Positions 37,622-47,896 are shown, counted from the first letter of the stretch. The stretch is DNA of 64,000 nt from Streptomyces venezuelae (GCF_008642335.1 NZ_CP029191.1:2790001-2854000), one strand, 5' to 3'. Notes: generated from the letters alone by a model not told the origin. Translations and numbers: made by a program.

Positions 37622-38248
37622 ATGGGATCCGATCCGCAGAACAGCCCTTCCGGCCCGGAGGACCGTCGGCGCGAGGAGGCGGCCGACGCCCGGGACCGGC
37701 TGGCCGACGCGCGCGAACGTAGGGCGGACGAGCGGGAGCGAGAAGCGGACGACCGGGAGGAGGCCGCCGACCGGCGGGAGGACGCCGCGGACGAGCGGGA
37801 GCGCCGCGTCGCCGACTGGGAGACGAGGGTCGACGACCGGGAGCGTGCCGCGGGCGCCGCTCCCCCCAGCAGGCGCCAGCGGTCGTACGAGCAGATCGAC
37901 CGGATCCAGAAGCTGCTGACGGCGAGCCAGGCGCGGCTCGACCGCAGCGAGTCGACGCTGCGCCGCGCGGACGCCGCGGACGCGCGGGAACAGGGCTCCG
38001 TCGACATGGAGTCGGCCGCCTCCACCTCGTGGCAGGCCGCCGAAGGACCCGATGCGCGGGATGTCCTGGAAGTCCGGGTGCGGCGTCTGCGGGAGCAGGC
38101 GTCGAAGGTCCTCGACGCGCTGTCCGGCGCGCAGGACAGGCTCGCCCGTGACCACGAGGAGAACGGCAGGCCGCAACTGGCGGCCGAGCACCGGCGAGAC
38201 GCCGGGCTGGCCCGCGAGATGTCGAAAGCCCTGCGCGCGGACCTCTAG
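37622..38248 (+). CDS. Low-complexity coiled-coil protein with Arg/Asp/Glu repeats
   Basis: A 208-residue, very charged protein. Residues 15-75 consist of about eight degenerate seven-residue units built on A-D-x-R-E-x-x (such as LADARER, RADERER, EADDREE, AADRRED, AADERER), which predict a continuous alpha-helical coiled coil. A second helical part covers residues 90-205, with SYEQIDRIQKLLTASQARLDR and LEVRVRRLREQASKVLDAL. No signal peptide or membrane segment is seen. The start has no obvious ribosome-binding site, but the third-position GC bias supports the frame. Roles in cytoskeletal scaffolding or stress are possible but unproven. Confidence 0.7.
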   Translation: MGSDPQNSPSGPEDRRREEAADARDRLADARERRADEREREADDREEAADRREDAADERERRVADWETRVDDRERAAGAAPPSRRQRSYEQIDRIQKLLTASQARLDRSESTLRRADAADAREQGSVDMESAASTSWQAAEGPDARDVLEVRVRRLREQASKVLDALSGAQDRLARDHEENGRPQLAAEHRRDAGLAREMSKALRADL

Positions 38249-38264
38249 GACCTGTGCCGAAGCC

Positions 38265-39320
38265 TCAGGACGAGGCCCGCTCCACGAGCCGGGTCGGGAG
38301 CACCAGCTGGCGCCGCTCCAGGCGCCGGGCAGCGGCGGGGCGGCTGTCCGCGATCTCGGCGAGGAGGAGGTCGATCATCGCGCGCCCCATCTCCTCGATG
38401 GGCTGGCGCACGCTCGTCAGCGGCGGGTCCATGTGGCGGGCGATCGCCGAGTCGTCGAAGCCGACGAGCGCCACGTCGTCGGGTATGCGGCGCCCCGCCT
38501 CGCGCAGCGCCTGGCGGGCGCCGGCCGCCATCACGTCGGAGCCCGCGAACACGGCGTCGATGCCGGGGCGGGCGGCGAGCAGCTCCCGCATCGCGCGGTG
38601 GCCGCCCTCCTCGGTGAAGTCGCCCGGCGCGATCAGCCGCTCGTCGACCTCGTGGCCCGCGTCCCGCAATGCGGCGCGGTAGCCGTCGAGGCGGCGCTGT
38701 GCTCCGTACACGTCGAGGCGTCCCGTGATGGTGGCTATGGCGGTGCGGCCGCGGGCCAGGAGGTGCTCGACGGCCGAGCAGGCGCCCGCGTAGTTGTCGG
38801 AGTCGACGGAGGGCAGGGCTTCCTCGGCGGAGCGGCGGCCGCTGATGACGGCGGGGATCTCCAGCTGGGAGAGCAGGTCGGGCAGCGGGTCGTCGGCGTG
38901 GACGGAGACCAGGAGGACGCCGTCGACGCGGTGGGCCGCGAGGTACTGGGCGAGGCGCTGGCGCCTGCGGTCGTTGCCCGCGAAGATCAGCAGGAGCTGC
39001 ATCTCGGTCTCGCTGAGCTCGGCGCCGACGCCGCGCAGGACGTCGGAGAAGTACGGCTCGGCGAAGAAGCGGGTCTCGGGCTCGGGGACGACCAGGGCGA
39101 TGGCGTCCGTGCGGTTGGCGGCGAGCGCGCGTGCCGCGGTGTTCGGTACGTATCCGAGCTCGGCCACGGCGGCCTCGACGGCGGTCCTTGTCGCCTCGCT
39201 CACCCGCGGCGACCCGTTGATCACGCGGGAGACCGTGCCCCGGCCGACCCCCGCCCGCGCCGCCACCTCTTCCAGAGTGGGCCGTCCGCCGCTGCGGCCG
39301 CGCGCCGCGTGAGCTGCCAT
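38265..39320 (-). CDS. cebR: LacI-family cellobiose/cello-oligosaccharide repressor CebR
   Basis: A 351-residue LacI-family repressor. The helix-turn-helix is at residues 14-36 (PTLEEVAARAGVGRGTVSRV), followed by the hinge helix YVPNTAARALAANRTDAIAL and a periplasmic-binding-protein-like sensor domain ending with VALVGFDDSAIARHMDPPLTSVRQP. It is divergent from a sugar ABC operon and a GH1 gene whose upstream regions contain TGGGAGCGCTCCCA-type boxes, the known CebR operator. It is therefore identified as CebR, which releases DNA on binding cellobiose. Confidence 0.9.
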   Translation of the reverse strand: MAAHAARGRSGGRPTLEEVAARAGVGRGTVSRVINGSPRVSEATRTAVEAAVAELGYVPNTAARALAANRTDAIALVVPEPETRFFAEPYFSDVLRGVGAELSETEMQLLLIFAGNDRRRQRLAQYLAAHRVDGVLLVSVHADDPLPDLLSQLEIPAVISGRRSAEEALPSVDSDNYAGACSAVEHLLARGRTAIATITGRLDVYGAQRRLDGYRAALRDAGHEVDERLIAPGDFTEEGGHRAMRELLAARPGIDAVFAGSDVMAAGARQALREAGRRIPDDVALVGFDDSAIARHMDPPLTSVRQPIEEMGRAMIDLLLAEIADSRPAAARRLERRQLVLPTRLVERASS

Positions 39321-39493
39321 AGTCCGCCTCCCGTCACACTTCCCCCGGCGAGGAATGTAACAGCCCGATCTTCACCGGGCCCCCGGGCCGATTCCAGCGG
39401 CGTCCCGTAACGGCCCGATAACCGAAGACATAACTCCCTGTCCGGTCCCTTGACACCCCCGGCGCGAGCCACGAGTCTTCAACTCATCACTTG

Positions 39494-39507
39494 TGGGAGC
39501 GCTCCCA
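39494..39507. promoter_or_regulatory. CebR operator upstream of cebE
   Basis: TGGGAGCGCTCCCA is a perfect 14-bp palindrome (extendable to GTGGGAGCGCTCCCAC, 39493-39508) and equals the known CebR box. It lies 116 bases before cebE and 174 bases before cebR, in the divergent gap. The rest of this 302-base gap shows no other gene or repeat. Confidence 0.95.
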
Positions 39508-39622
39508 CACTACCTGACACGTACACATCCCGCACGTTCCCCGCCCGAGCCGCAGAGTGAACCAACGGGCCCAGCAGTGCAGTTGGCCGGGGGGTCGGCA
39601 CGTCAGGCAACAGGAGGACGTC

Positions 39623-40945
39623 ATGCGCAGCAGCACTTTCCGCCGGTCCCGCAGGCCCCGTCGGCTCGTCGCGTACGCGGCCACGGCCGCGCTGGCCACG
39701 AGCCTGCTCGCCGCTTGTTCGAGCGACGACGAAGGCGGCTCGGCGGGCGACGGCAAGATCACGCTCAACGTCGGCACGTTCGGTGTGCTGGGCCTGAAGC
39801 AGGCCGGTCTCTACGACGAGTACGAGAAGTCGCACCCGAACATCACGATCAAAGAGAACGTGATCGAGCGGAACGACGCCTATTACCCGAAGCTGCTCAC
39901 CCAGCTGCAGTCCGGCGCGGGCGTCAACGACGTCGCGGCCATAGAGGTCAGCAACATCACCGAGGTCGTGCAGACGCAGGGCGCCAAGTTCGAGGACCTC
40001 GGCAAGGCGAAGGGCGTGGACAAGTCCACGTACCTCGACTGGAAGTGGAAGCAGGCGACGACCGAGGACGGCAAGACGATCGGCCTCGGCGTCGACATCG
40101 GCCCGACCGCGCTCTGCTACCGCAAGGACCTCTTCGAGAAGGCCGGTCTCCCCACCGACCGCGAGAAGCTCGCGAAGGAGTGGGCGGGCGACTGGGACAA
40201 GTACGTCGCGCTCGGCAAGAAGTACATGGAGAAGGCGCCGAAGGGCACCAAGTTCGTCGACTCCGCCTCCAGCGTCTACAACGCCGTCTTCGCCGGTGCC
40301 ACCGAGCGGTACTACGACAAGAGCGGCAAGGAGATCTACGAGGACAGCCAGGGCCGCAAGGACGCCTGGGACGCGGCGATGAAGGTCGCGCAGGGCGACA
40401 TGTCCGCCAAGCTGAAGCAGTTCGACCCGACGTGGGACCAGGGCTTCGCCAACGCCAGGTTCGCCACGGTGGCCTGCCCCGCCTGGATGGCCGGGTACAT
40501 CCAGGAGAAGGGCGGCGCGGAGGGCAAGGGTCAGTGGGACATGGCCAAGGCCCCGACCGACGGCAACTGGGGCGGCACGTTCCTCGGTGTGCCGAGCGCG
40601 GGCAAGCACAAGAAGGAGGCGACCGAGCTCGCCGTCTGGCTGACGCAGCCCGAGCAGCTCGCCAAGGTCTTCGCCAAGCAGGCGAGTTTCCCGTCGACCC
40701 CGTCGGCGTACGACACGCTGAAGCCGTCGGCGGCCACCAAGGCGTACTTCAACGACGCGCCCATCACGGAGATCTTCGCCGACATCGCGAAGAACACCCC
40801 TTCGGCGGTCTACGGCATCAAGGATGCCCAGATCGGCCAGTCCATCACGGACATCGGTGTGCTCCAGGTGGAGCAGCAGGGCAAGTCTCCCGATGAGGGC
40901 TGGGAGGCGGCCCAGAAGGAGATCAAGGATGTTCTGGGACAGTGA
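39623..40945 (+). CDS. cebE: Cellobiose/cello-oligosaccharide-binding lipoprotein
   Basis: A 440-residue extracellular sugar-binding protein for an ABC importer. The N-terminus is strongly basic (RRSRRPRRLV), then hydrophobic, then the lipobox SLLAAC near residue 32. The mature domain has the family-1 binding-protein pattern, with LYDEYEKSHPNITIKENVIE and later TFLGVPSAGKHKKEATELAVWL. CAGGAGG before ATG 39623 fixes the start; the frame open upstream is not used. It is the first gene of the ceb operon. The import ATPase (MsiK in Streptomyces) is encoded elsewhere. Confidence 0.92.
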   Translation: MRSSTFRRSRRPRRLVAYAATAALATSLLAACSSDDEGGSAGDGKITLNVGTFGVLGLKQAGLYDEYEKSHPNITIKENVIERNDAYYPKLLTQLQSGAGVNDVAAIEVSNITEVVQTQGAKFEDLGKAKGVDKSTYLDWKWKQATTEDGKTIGLGVDIGPTALCYRKDLFEKAGLPTDREKLAKEWAGDWDKYVALGKKYMEKAPKGTKFVDSASSVYNAVFAGATERYYDKSGKEIYEDSQGRKDAWDAAMKVAQGDMSAKLKQFDPTWDQGFANARFATVACPAWMAGYIQEKGGAEGKGQWDMAKAPTDGNWGGTFLGVPSAGKHKKEATELAVWLTQPEQLAKVFAKQASFPSTPSAYDTLKPSAATKAYFNDAPITEIFADIAKNTPSAVYGIKDAQIGQSITDIGVLQVEQQGKSPDEGWEAAQKEIKDVLGQ

Positions 40946-41955
40946 CGCACGTGTCCGAGACCGCTGAGTACGCCGAGACCGCGCCCCCCGGCAAGGGGGA
41001 CGCGGCCCCGGCCGCGACCGGGAGCAAGACCTCCCGTACGCCGTCGCCGTGGCGCAGCCGCCTGTACCGCTGGGACATCAAGGCGTCGCCGTACGTCTTC
41101 GTCGCGCCGTTCTTCCTCTTCTTCGGCGCCTTCGGCCTCTTCCCGCTCCTCTACACCGGCTGGGCCTCGCTGCACCGCCTAGAGCTCACCAACCTCGACG
41201 ACAGCACCTGGCTCGGCCTGGACAACTACACGAACCTGCTCCAGAGCGAGTACTTCTGGAACGCGCTCGGCAACACCTTCACCATCGGCGTCATCTCCAC
41301 CGTCCCCCAGCTGGCCATCGCGCTCGGCATCGCGCACCTGCTCAACTACAAGCTGCGCGGCTCCACCCTGTGGCGGGTCGCGATGCTCGCCCCGTACGCG
41401 ACGTCCGTGGCGAGCGCCTCCCTGGTCTTCACACTGCTGTTCGCGTGGGACGGCGGCATGGTCAACTGGCTGATCGGGTCGGTCGGCTTCGACCCCGTCA
41501 ACTGGCGTGAATCGTCGTGGGGTTCGCAGTTCGCGGTGTCGTCGATCGTCATCTGGCGCTGGACCGGGTACAACGCGCTGATCTACCTGGCGGCGATGCA
41601 GGCCGTGCCGCACGACCTGTACGAGTCGGCCGCGCTGGACGGCGCCTCGCGCTGGCAGCAGTTCCGGCACGTGACGATCCCGATGCTGCGGCCGACGATC
41701 CTGTTCACGGTCGTCGTGTCCACGATCGGCGCGACCCAGCTCTTCGGCGAGCCATTGCTGTTCGGCGGCACGGCCGGGTCGAAGGGCGGCGCCGACCACC
41801 AGTTCCAGACCTTGGGGCTCTATCTGTACGACCAGGGCTGGATCAACGGCCACTTGGGGCGCGCGTCGGCCGTCGCCTGGCTGATGCTCGTGATCCTGCT
41901 GCTCATCGCCGCGGTCAACATGCTGATCGCCCGACGCCTGAGGAAGGACCGATGA
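40942..41955 (+). CDS. cebF: Cellobiose ABC transporter permease (MalF-type)
   Basis: A 337-residue integral membrane permease. After a basic cytoplasmic N-terminus of about 45 residues it has six membrane helices, beginning [20 protein letters not shown]. The EAA loop that contacts the ATPase is [21 protein letters not shown] near residue 228. GTG 40942 overlaps the cebE stop by four bases (GTGA). It pairs with the next gene to form the pore for cellobiose and cellotriose uptake. Confidence 0.92.
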   Translation: MTHVSETAEYAETAPPGKGDAAPAATGSKTSRTPSPWRSRLYRWDIKASPYVFVAPFFLFFGAFGLFPLLYTGWASLHRLELTNLDDSTWLGLDNYTNLLQSEYFWNALGNTFTIGVISTVPQLAIALGIAHLLNYKLRGSTLWRVAMLAPYATSVASASLVFTLLFAWDGGMVNWLIGSVGFDPVNWRESSWGSQFAVSSIVIWRWTGYNALIYLAAMQAVPHDLYESAALDGASRWQQFRHVTIPMLRPTILFTVVVSTIGATQLFGEPLLFGGTAGSKGGADHQFQTLGLYLYDQGWINGHLGRASAVAWLMLVILLLIAAVNMLIARRLRKDR

Positions 41956-42830
41956 AGACGCGCACGGTGGTGCCGAAGGGCAAGGCGCGTCCCCTCGGCC
42001 GGAAGGCCGGCCGGACGATGCACGCGGGCCCCTTCACCTACGTGGTCCTCGCGCTGTTCACGGCGGTCTCGCTGGCGCCCCTGATCTGGACGGCCGTCGC
42101 CGCCTCGCGCACGAGCGGGCGGCTCGCCCAGACGCCGCCGCCCCTGTGGTTCGGCGGCAACCTGTTCAAGAACCTCGAACGGGCGTGGACGGAGGCGAGC
42201 CTCGGCGACGCGATGCTGAACACCACCATCGTGGCGGGCAGCATCACCATCGGCACGGTCCTGTTCTCCACCGTCGCCGGATTCGCCTTCGCCAAACTGA
42301 AGTTCAGGTTCAGCGGGGCGCTGCTCCTGCTGACCATCGGCACGATGATGGTGCCGCCGCAGCTCAGCGTCGTACCGCTGTACCTGTGGGTCGCGGACCT
42401 CCAGTGGACCAACCAGCTCCAGGCCGTCATCCTGCCGACGTTCGTGAGCGCGTTCGGGGTCTTCTTCATGCGGCAGTACCTGCTGCAGGCCCTGCCCGGC
42501 GAGCTGATCGAGGCGGCGCGGATGGACGGGGCGAGCAGCCTGCGGATCATCTGGCACGTGGTGTTCCCCGCGGCGCGGCCCGCGATGGCGGTCCTCGGGC
42601 TGCTGACGTTCGTCATGGCGTGGAACGACTTCCTGTGGCCGATCATCGCGCTGAACCAGTCGAACCCGACGGTGCAGGTGGCACTCAACTCCCTCGGCAC
42701 GGGGTACATCCCCGACCGGGCCGTCATCATGGCGGGCGCGCTGCTCGGCACGCTGCCGCTGCTGCTCGCGTTCATCCTGTTCGGCAAGCAGATCGTGAGC
42801 GGCATCATGCAGGGCGCGGTCAAGGGCTGA
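41952..42830 (+). CDS. cebG: Cellobiose ABC transporter permease (MalG-type)
   Basis: A 292-residue permease partner of cebF. It begins at ATG 41952 in an ATGA overlap with the cebF stop, with AGGAAGGA upstream. Six membrane helices are predicted. The EAA loop reads [22 protein letters not shown] near residue 195. The motif [14 protein letters not shown] is typical of MalG-type proteins. A hairpin follows this gene, separating it from bglC. Confidence 0.92.
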   Translation: MKTRTVVPKGKARPLGRKAGRTMHAGPFTYVVLALFTAVSLAPLIWTAVAASRTSGRLAQTPPPLWFGGNLFKNLERAWTEASLGDAMLNTTIVAGSITIGTVLFSTVAGFAFAKLKFRFSGALLLLTIGTMMVPPQLSVVPLYLWVADLQWTNQLQAVILPTFVSAFGVFFMRQYLLQALPGELIEAARMDGASSLRIIWHVVFPAARPAMAVLGLLTFVMAWNDFLWPIIALNQSNPTVQVALNSLGTGYIPDRAVIMAGALLGTLPLLLAFILFGKQIVSGIMQGAVKG

Positions 42831-42846
42831 CCCCTTCGGAACGTTT

Positions 42847-42868
42847 CCGGGAGCCCGCAGGCTCCCGG
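42847..42868. terminator. Hairpin between cebG and bglC
   Basis: CCGGGAGCC (42847-42855) pairs with GGCTCCCGG (42860-42868) around a four-base loop, followed by ACTTCTCC. It probably ends or attenuates the cebEFG transcript ahead of bglC, which has its own CebR box. Confidence 0.75.
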
Positions 42869-42921
42869 ACTTCTCCCCGGCCCCCTTCTCCTCCGTATAC
42901 GTACGCCTCTTCCCCTATCCA

Positions 42922-42935
42922 TGGGAGCGCTTCCA
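42922..42935. promoter_or_regulatory. CebR operator overlapping the bglC ribosome-binding site
   Basis: TGGGAGCGCTTCCA differs from the perfect CebR box at one base. Its GGGAG also serves as the bglC ribosome-binding site and its last base is the A of the start codon, so repressor binding and translation initiation use the same bases. Confidence 0.9.
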
Positions 42936-44356
42936 TGCCTGAACCCATTACGTTTCCGGCCGACTTCCTCTGGGGCGCGGCCACCTCCGCGTACCAGATC
43001 GAGGGCGCCGTGCGCGAGGACGGCCGCACGCCCTCCATCTGGGACACCTTCAGTCACACGCCGGGCCGCACCGCGGGCGGCGACACCGGCGACGTCGCCG
43101 TCGAGCACTACCACCGCTACCGCGACGACGTGGCGCTCATGGCGGAGCTCGGCCTGAACGCCTACCGGTTCTCCGTCTCCTGGTCGCGCGTGCAGCCCAC
43201 CGGGCGCGGCCCCGCCGTCCAGCGCGGCCTGGACTTCTACCGGCGCCTGGTCGACGAGCTGCTCACCCGGGGCATCCGGCCCGCCCTGACCCTCTACCAC
43301 TGGGACCTGCCGCAGGAGCTGGAGGACGCGGGCGGCTGGCCGGTGCGCGAGACCGCGTACCGGTTCGCCGAGTACGCGGGCATCGTCGCCGAGGCGCTCG
43401 GCGACCGCGTCTCCTCCTGGATCACGCTCAACGAGCCCTGGTGCAGCGCCTTCCTGGGGTACGGCTCCGGCGTGCACGCCCCCGGCCGCACCGACCCGGC
43501 GGCCGCCCTGCACGCCGCCCACCATCTGAACCTCGCGCACGGCCTGGGCACGCAGGCGCTGCGCGCCGCCCTGCCGGCCCGCGCCCAGGTCGCGGTGAGC
43601 CTCAACTCCGCGGTGGTCAGGGCGGTCTCGGACGACCCGCGGGACCAGGACGCACGGCGGCGCATCGACAACCTGGCCAACGGCATCTTCCACGGCCCGA
43701 TGCTGCACGGCGCCTACCCCGCCGACCTGTTCGCGGACACCGCACGGGTCACCGACTGGTCCTGCGTGCGCGACGGCGACCTGTCCGCCGCGCACCAGCC
43801 GCTGGACGCGCTGGGCCTCAACTACTACACGCCGTCGCTGGTGTCGGCGGCCCCGGAAGGCCCCGGGAGCCGGCACGCCGACGGCCACGGGGCGAGCGAC
43901 CACTCCCCCTGGCCAGGCTCCGACGACGTCGCCTTCCACCAGACGCCGGGCGAGCGCACCGAGATGGGCTGGACCATCGACCCGGCCGGACTGCACGAGC
44001 TGATCATGCGGTACGCGCACGAGGCACCGGGGCTCCCGCTGTACATCACGGAGAACGGCGCGGCGTATGACGACAAGCCCGACCCGGAGGGCCGCGTCCA
44101 CGACCCGGAGCGCATCGCCTACCTGCACAAACACCTGGCGGCGGTCCGGCGGGCCATCGCCGACGGCGCGGACGTCCGCGGCTACTACCTCTGGTCGCTC
44201 ATGGACAACTTCGAGTGGTCCTACGGCTACGGCAAGCGCTTCGGCGCGGTGTACGTCGACTACGCGACGCAGGTCCGCACGCCGAAGTCGAGCGCCCACT
44301 GGTACGCGTCGGTCGCGGGCGCCGGGGAGCTGCCGCGCGAGTACGCCGCGGACTGA
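42935..44356 (+). CDS. bglC: Beta-glucosidase, GH1
   Basis: A 473-residue cytoplasmic enzyme that splits imported cellobiose into glucose. GH1 signatures are [16 protein letters not shown] at residues 10-25, [14 protein letters not shown] near residue 118, the acid/base Glu in [16 protein letters not shown] near residue 168, and the nucleophile Glu in [12 protein letters not shown] near residue 372. No signal peptide is seen, which agrees with intracellular hydrolysis. Its own CebR box covers the start region. This is the last gene of the ceb locus. Confidence 0.95.
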   Translation: MPEPITFPADFLWGAATSAYQIEGAVREDGRTPSIWDTFSHTPGRTAGGDTGDVAVEHYHRYRDDVALMAELGLNAYRFSVSWSRVQPTGRGPAVQRGLDFYRRLVDELLTRGIRPALTLYHWDLPQELEDAGGWPVRETAYRFAEYAGIVAEALGDRVSSWITLNEPWCSAFLGYGSGVHAPGRTDPAAALHAAHHLNLAHGLGTQALRAALPARAQVAVSLNSAVVRAVSDDPRDQDARRRIDNLANGIFHGPMLHGAYPADLFADTARVTDWSCVRDGDLSAAHQPLDALGLNYYTPSLVSAAPEGPGSRHADGHGASDHSPWPGSDDVAFHQTPGERTEMGWTIDPAGLHELIMRYAHEAPGLPLYITENGAAYDDKPDPEGRVHDPERIAYLHKHLAAVRRAIADGADVRGYYLWSLMDNFEWSYGYGKRFGAVYVDYATQVRTPKSSAHWYASVAGAGELPREYAAD

Positions 44357-44470
44357 TCTGCGGGGACCGGCGGCCCCGGGAGTCGAGTGGCAGCTCGCCA
44401 CCCGGCTCCTTAGGTTGCCCATATGGAATATAGGGTTCACATACCAACAGACCGGGCACGGTGAGCGCTG

Positions 44471-46150
44471 GTGGGTGTACTCCGTGATCACCCCGAGTTC
44501 GCGCTGTTCATCTGCCTCGCCCTGGGCTACCTCGTGGGCAAGGTGCGCGTCGGCCCCATCACCCTGGGCGGCATCTGCGGCACGCTGATCGTCTCGCTGC
44601 TGCTCGGCGCCTGGGCCAAGGTGGTCGTCTCCGACGACGTCAAGACGATCTTCTTCGCGCTCTTCATCTTCTCCCTCGGCTATCTCGCGGGCCCGCAGTT
44701 CTTCTCCCACCTCAACCGCGAGAGCCTCCGCTTCTTCGCGCTCTGCGGCATCGAGCTGGTCTGCGTCCTCGGCATCGCGTTCGGCCTCGCCAAGGCCTTC
44801 GACCTGGACGTCGGCACGGCGTCGGGCATCCTGGCCGGCGCGGCCACCGAGTCGGCCGTCGTCGGTACGGCGACCGAGGCCATCGGCAAGCTCGACGGCC
44901 TCACCCCGGACCAGATCACCCAGTACCAGGGGCACGTGGCCACCGCGTACACGGTCTGCTACCTCTTCGGCCTGATCACCATCGTGCTCTACACCAGCCA
45001 GATCATGCCGATGATGCTGCGCATCAACCTGCGGGACGCCTCGCGCGAGCTGTGGGAGAAGATGCGCGGCTCGGGCGGCGGCCTGGAGCCCGACGAGCGC
45101 CAGGCACTGCCGGGCATGGTCGGCCGCACCTATCTGGTGACCACGGCCGACGGCGGGACCGTCGGCGACCTGGAGTCGGATCTCGACGGCCGGGTCACCG
45201 TCGAGGCCGTCAAGCGGGGCAGCAAGAACCTGACGCCCGCGCCCGGCCTGGCGCTCACCCTCTCCGACCTGGTCCTGGTGGTCGGCCGCCGCGCCAACGT
45301 CATCGAGTCCGGTCAGCTCATCGGCCCCGAGACCCCCGGCATCCCCGGCGTCGACACCCCGCTGGCCACCGCCCAGGTCGCCGTCACCGACAAGTCGTCG
45401 GACGGCATGAGCGTGGACGACCTCCAGCGCGAGCATCCCGAGTTCATCAAGGACGGCGTGTACGTCACCGACGTACTGCGCGGCGACCAGCATCTGCCCG
45501 CGGCCGGCGGCACCACCGTGCACCGCGGCGACGTGCTCACCCTGGTGGGCGCCCGCTCCGGCCTGAACAAGCTGGTCGCGAGGATCGGCTCGGTCGTCAG
45601 GAACGACGCCACCGACTTCATCTACCTGGGTCTGGGCATCGCCGCCGGTTCCCTGCTCGGGCAGGTCGTCGTGCACTTCGGCGACGTACCCATGTCGCTG
45701 GGCACGGGCGGGGGCTGTCTGATCTCCGGGCTGCTCTTCGGCTGGTTCCGCTCCCGCAAGCAGACCTTCGGGGCGTTCCCGCCGCAGGCCGCGAACACCC
45801 TCAAGGACATGGGCCTGGCGATCTTCATCGCCTGTACGGGGCTCGTGTCAGGGCCGCAGGCCTGGCCGCTGCTCAAGGAGTACGGGGCGCTGCTTCCGTT
45901 CGCCGGGATCGCGATGGTCCTGGTGCCCGCGACGATCTCGCTCCTCGTCGGCCGCAAGCTCCTGAAGATCGAGAAACCGCTCCTGATCGGTGCCATCGCC
46001 GGCCAGCAGTGCTCGACCCCGGCGATCACCTCCGTCACCCAGGTGGCCCAGAGCTCGGTCCCGCTGCTGGGCTACACGATCACGTACGCCCTCTCGAACT
46101 TCCTGCTCCCCCTGACCGGGCCGATTCTCGTCGGCGTACTCGGCGCCTGA
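44471..46150 (+). CDS. aspT: AspT-family aspartate:alanine antiporter-like transporter, first copy
   Basis: A 559-residue membrane protein of the aspartate-alanine exchanger (AAE) family. It has two blocks of membrane helices (about residues 5-180 and 375-559) flanking two cytoplasmic TrkA-C/RCK-like domains. The family motif GxxxGAxTES-like GILAGAATESAVVGTATEAIG lies near residue 115, and the second block repeats it as GQQCSTPAITSVTQVAQ. The GTG start has only a weak ribosome-binding site. Followed by a second exchanger after 24 bases and aspartate 4-decarboxylase, it probably swaps aspartate for alanine. Proteins of this type are often annotated only as YidE/YbjL. Confidence 0.88.
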   Translation: MGVLRDHPEFALFICLALGYLVGKVRVGPITLGGICGTLIVSLLLGAWAKVVVSDDVKTIFFALFIFSLGYLAGPQFFSHLNRESLRFFALCGIELVCVLGIAFGLAKAFDLDVGTASGILAGAATESAVVGTATEAIGKLDGLTPDQITQYQGHVATAYTVCYLFGLITIVLYTSQIMPMMLRINLRDASRELWEKMRGSGGGLEPDERQALPGMVGRTYLVTTADGGTVGDLESDLDGRVTVEAVKRGSKNLTPAPGLALTLSDLVLVVGRRANVIESGQLIGPETPGIPGVDTPLATAQVAVTDKSSDGMSVDDLQREHPEFIKDGVYVTDVLRGDQHLPAAGGTTVHRGDVLTLVGARSGLNKLVARIGSVVRNDATDFIYLGLGIAAGSLLGQVVVHFGDVPMSLGTGGGCLISGLLFGWFRSRKQTFGAFPPQAANTLKDMGLAIFIACTGLVSGPQAWPLLKEYGALLPFAGIAMVLVPATISLLVGRKLLKIEKPLLIGAIAGQQCSTPAITSVTQVAQSSVPLLGYTITYALSNFLLPLTGPILVGVLGA

Positions 46151-46174
46151 CGAGGCGCGTCCGGAGCGTAGAAA

Positions 46175-47878
46175 ATGATCGATTTCCTCAATCGGAACAT
46201 CTTCCAGCCCCATCCCGAGCTGCTCGTCTTCATCACCGTGGCGATCGGCTTCCTCTTCGGGAAGCTGCGCTACAAGGCCATCGGGCTCGGCGCGGTCACC
46301 GGCTGCCTCATCGCGGGGCTGCTGCTCGGCGCGCAGTTCAAGGTCGAGATCGACGGGACGGTGAAGAACCTCTTCTTCACGATGTTCCTCTTCGCCCTCG
46401 GCTACAAGGTCGGCCCGCAGTTCTTCCGCGGCCTGAAGAAGGACGGCCTCCCGCAAGTCCTCAACGCGGTCGTCGTCTGTGTGACCGGCCTGCTCATCTG
46501 CTGGGCCTTCGCCGCGATGCTCGGCTACGGACCCGGACTCTCGGCGGGGCTCCTCGGCGGCGCGCTCACCCAGTCCGCCGTCATCGGCGTCGCGGGCGAC
46601 GCGATCTCCCATCTGCCGGGGCTCAGCTCCGCGCAGGCCAAGAGCGAGTCGAACCTCGTCGCCATCGGATACGCGGTGACGTATCCCCTCGGCACGATCC
46701 TCTGCGCGATGCTGCTCGCCAACGTCCTGCCCAAGCTCTACCGCAAGGACCTCGCGGCCGAATCCGCGGCGCTGGCCAAGGAGCTGGACGCCCCCGGCGA
46801 CAACCCCGACCTCGCCGAGGGCTACTACGAGGTCGTCCTGCGCGCCTACACCATCCAGCGCCCCGACCTCGCGGGCCGCACCATCGAGGACTTCGAGAAC
46901 CAGCAGCGCGAGCTGGGCCGCCGGGTCTACATCACCCGCGTCCGCAGGGAGGGGAACATCCTCGACCACGATCAGCGGCTCGCCCTGCGCGAGGGCGACG
47001 TCGTGGCGCTGAGCGCGCTGCGCGGCTCGCTCGTCGAGTTCGACGCCCGCACGCACATCGGCGCCGAGACCGACGACGTCGAACTCCTCGGCTACCAGAC
47101 CGAGTCACTGCACGTCGTGGTCTCCGAGAAGGAACACCTGGGCAGGACCATCGGGGACCTGCGGCGCGAGCCGTTCATGGTCGGTGTCTACGTCGACAAG
47201 CTGTACCGCTCCGGCGCCGACTTCCCGTACCACCTCTCGACGAAGCTGGAGCGCGGCGACACCCTGATCCTCTCCGGCCCCAGACGGCTGGTGGACCCGG
47301 CGGGCAAGGCACTCGGCAAGCCCGTCCCGACGTCCTTCGCCACCGACATGATCTGGGTGGGCCTCGGCATCTTCCTCGGCGGCTGCATCGGCATCCCCGC
47401 GCTGACCGCGGGCGGCGTGCCGATCTCGCTCTCCACGTCCGGCGGCGCGCTGATCATGGGTCTGGTCTTCGGCTGGATCCGCGGCAGGTATCCGACGTAC
47501 GGGAACGTCCCGCCCGGTGCCCAGTGGTTCATGGACACGCTCGGGCTCTGCCTGTTCGTGGCGGTCGTCGGCATCAACGCGGGGCCGAGCTTCACCTCCG
47601 GCCTGTCGACGGCGGGCTGGGGCCTGCTCCTGTTCGGCGCGATCGCCACGGTGGTCCCGCTGATCGTCGGCTTCGTCTTCGGGCACTACGTCCAAAAAAT
47701 CCGCTTCCCGATCCTGATGGGCGTCCTCGCGGGCGGCCAGACGACCACCGCGGCGATCGGCGCGATCAACGAATCGTCCCGGTCCCAGATCCCGACGCTC
47801 GGCTACACGATCCCGTACGCCGTCGGAAACGTGCTCCTGACCATCTGGGGCGCCGTCATCGTCCTGCTCCACCACTGA
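46175..47878 (+). CDS. aspT: AspT-family aspartate:alanine antiporter-like transporter, second copy
   Basis: A 567-residue paralogue of the preceding protein with the same layout: helix block (residues 8-180), two TrkA-C-like domains (residues 205-375, including GYYEVVLRAYTIQRPDLAGR), then a second helix block. The transport motifs are GLLGGALTQSAVIGVAGDAI near residue 126 and GGQTTTAAIGAINESSRSQ near residue 520; both differ from the first copy (TQS for TES). GGAGC lies nine bases before the ATG. The two copies may form a heteromeric exchanger or have different substrates. Confidence 0.88.
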   Translation: MIDFLNRNIFQPHPELLVFITVAIGFLFGKLRYKAIGLGAVTGCLIAGLLLGAQFKVEIDGTVKNLFFTMFLFALGYKVGPQFFRGLKKDGLPQVLNAVVVCVTGLLICWAFAAMLGYGPGLSAGLLGGALTQSAVIGVAGDAISHLPGLSSAQAKSESNLVAIGYAVTYPLGTILCAMLLANVLPKLYRKDLAAESAALAKELDAPGDNPDLAEGYYEVVLRAYTIQRPDLAGRTIEDFENQQRELGRRVYITRVRREGNILDHDQRLALREGDVVALSALRGSLVEFDARTHIGAETDDVELLGYQTESLHVVVSEKEHLGRTIGDLRREPFMVGVYVDKLYRSGADFPYHLSTKLERGDTLILSGPRRLVDPAGKALGKPVPTSFATDMIWVGLGIFLGGCIGIPALTAGGVPISLSTSGGALIMGLVFGWIRGRYPTYGNVPPGAQWFMDTLGLCLFVAVVGINAGPSFTSGLSTAGWGLLLFGAIATVVPLIVGFVFGHYVQKIRFPILMGVLAGGQTTTAAIGAINESSRSQIPTLGYTIPYAVGNVLLTIWGAVIVLLHH

Positions 47879-47896
47879 TCCCCGGAGGAACGAGTC

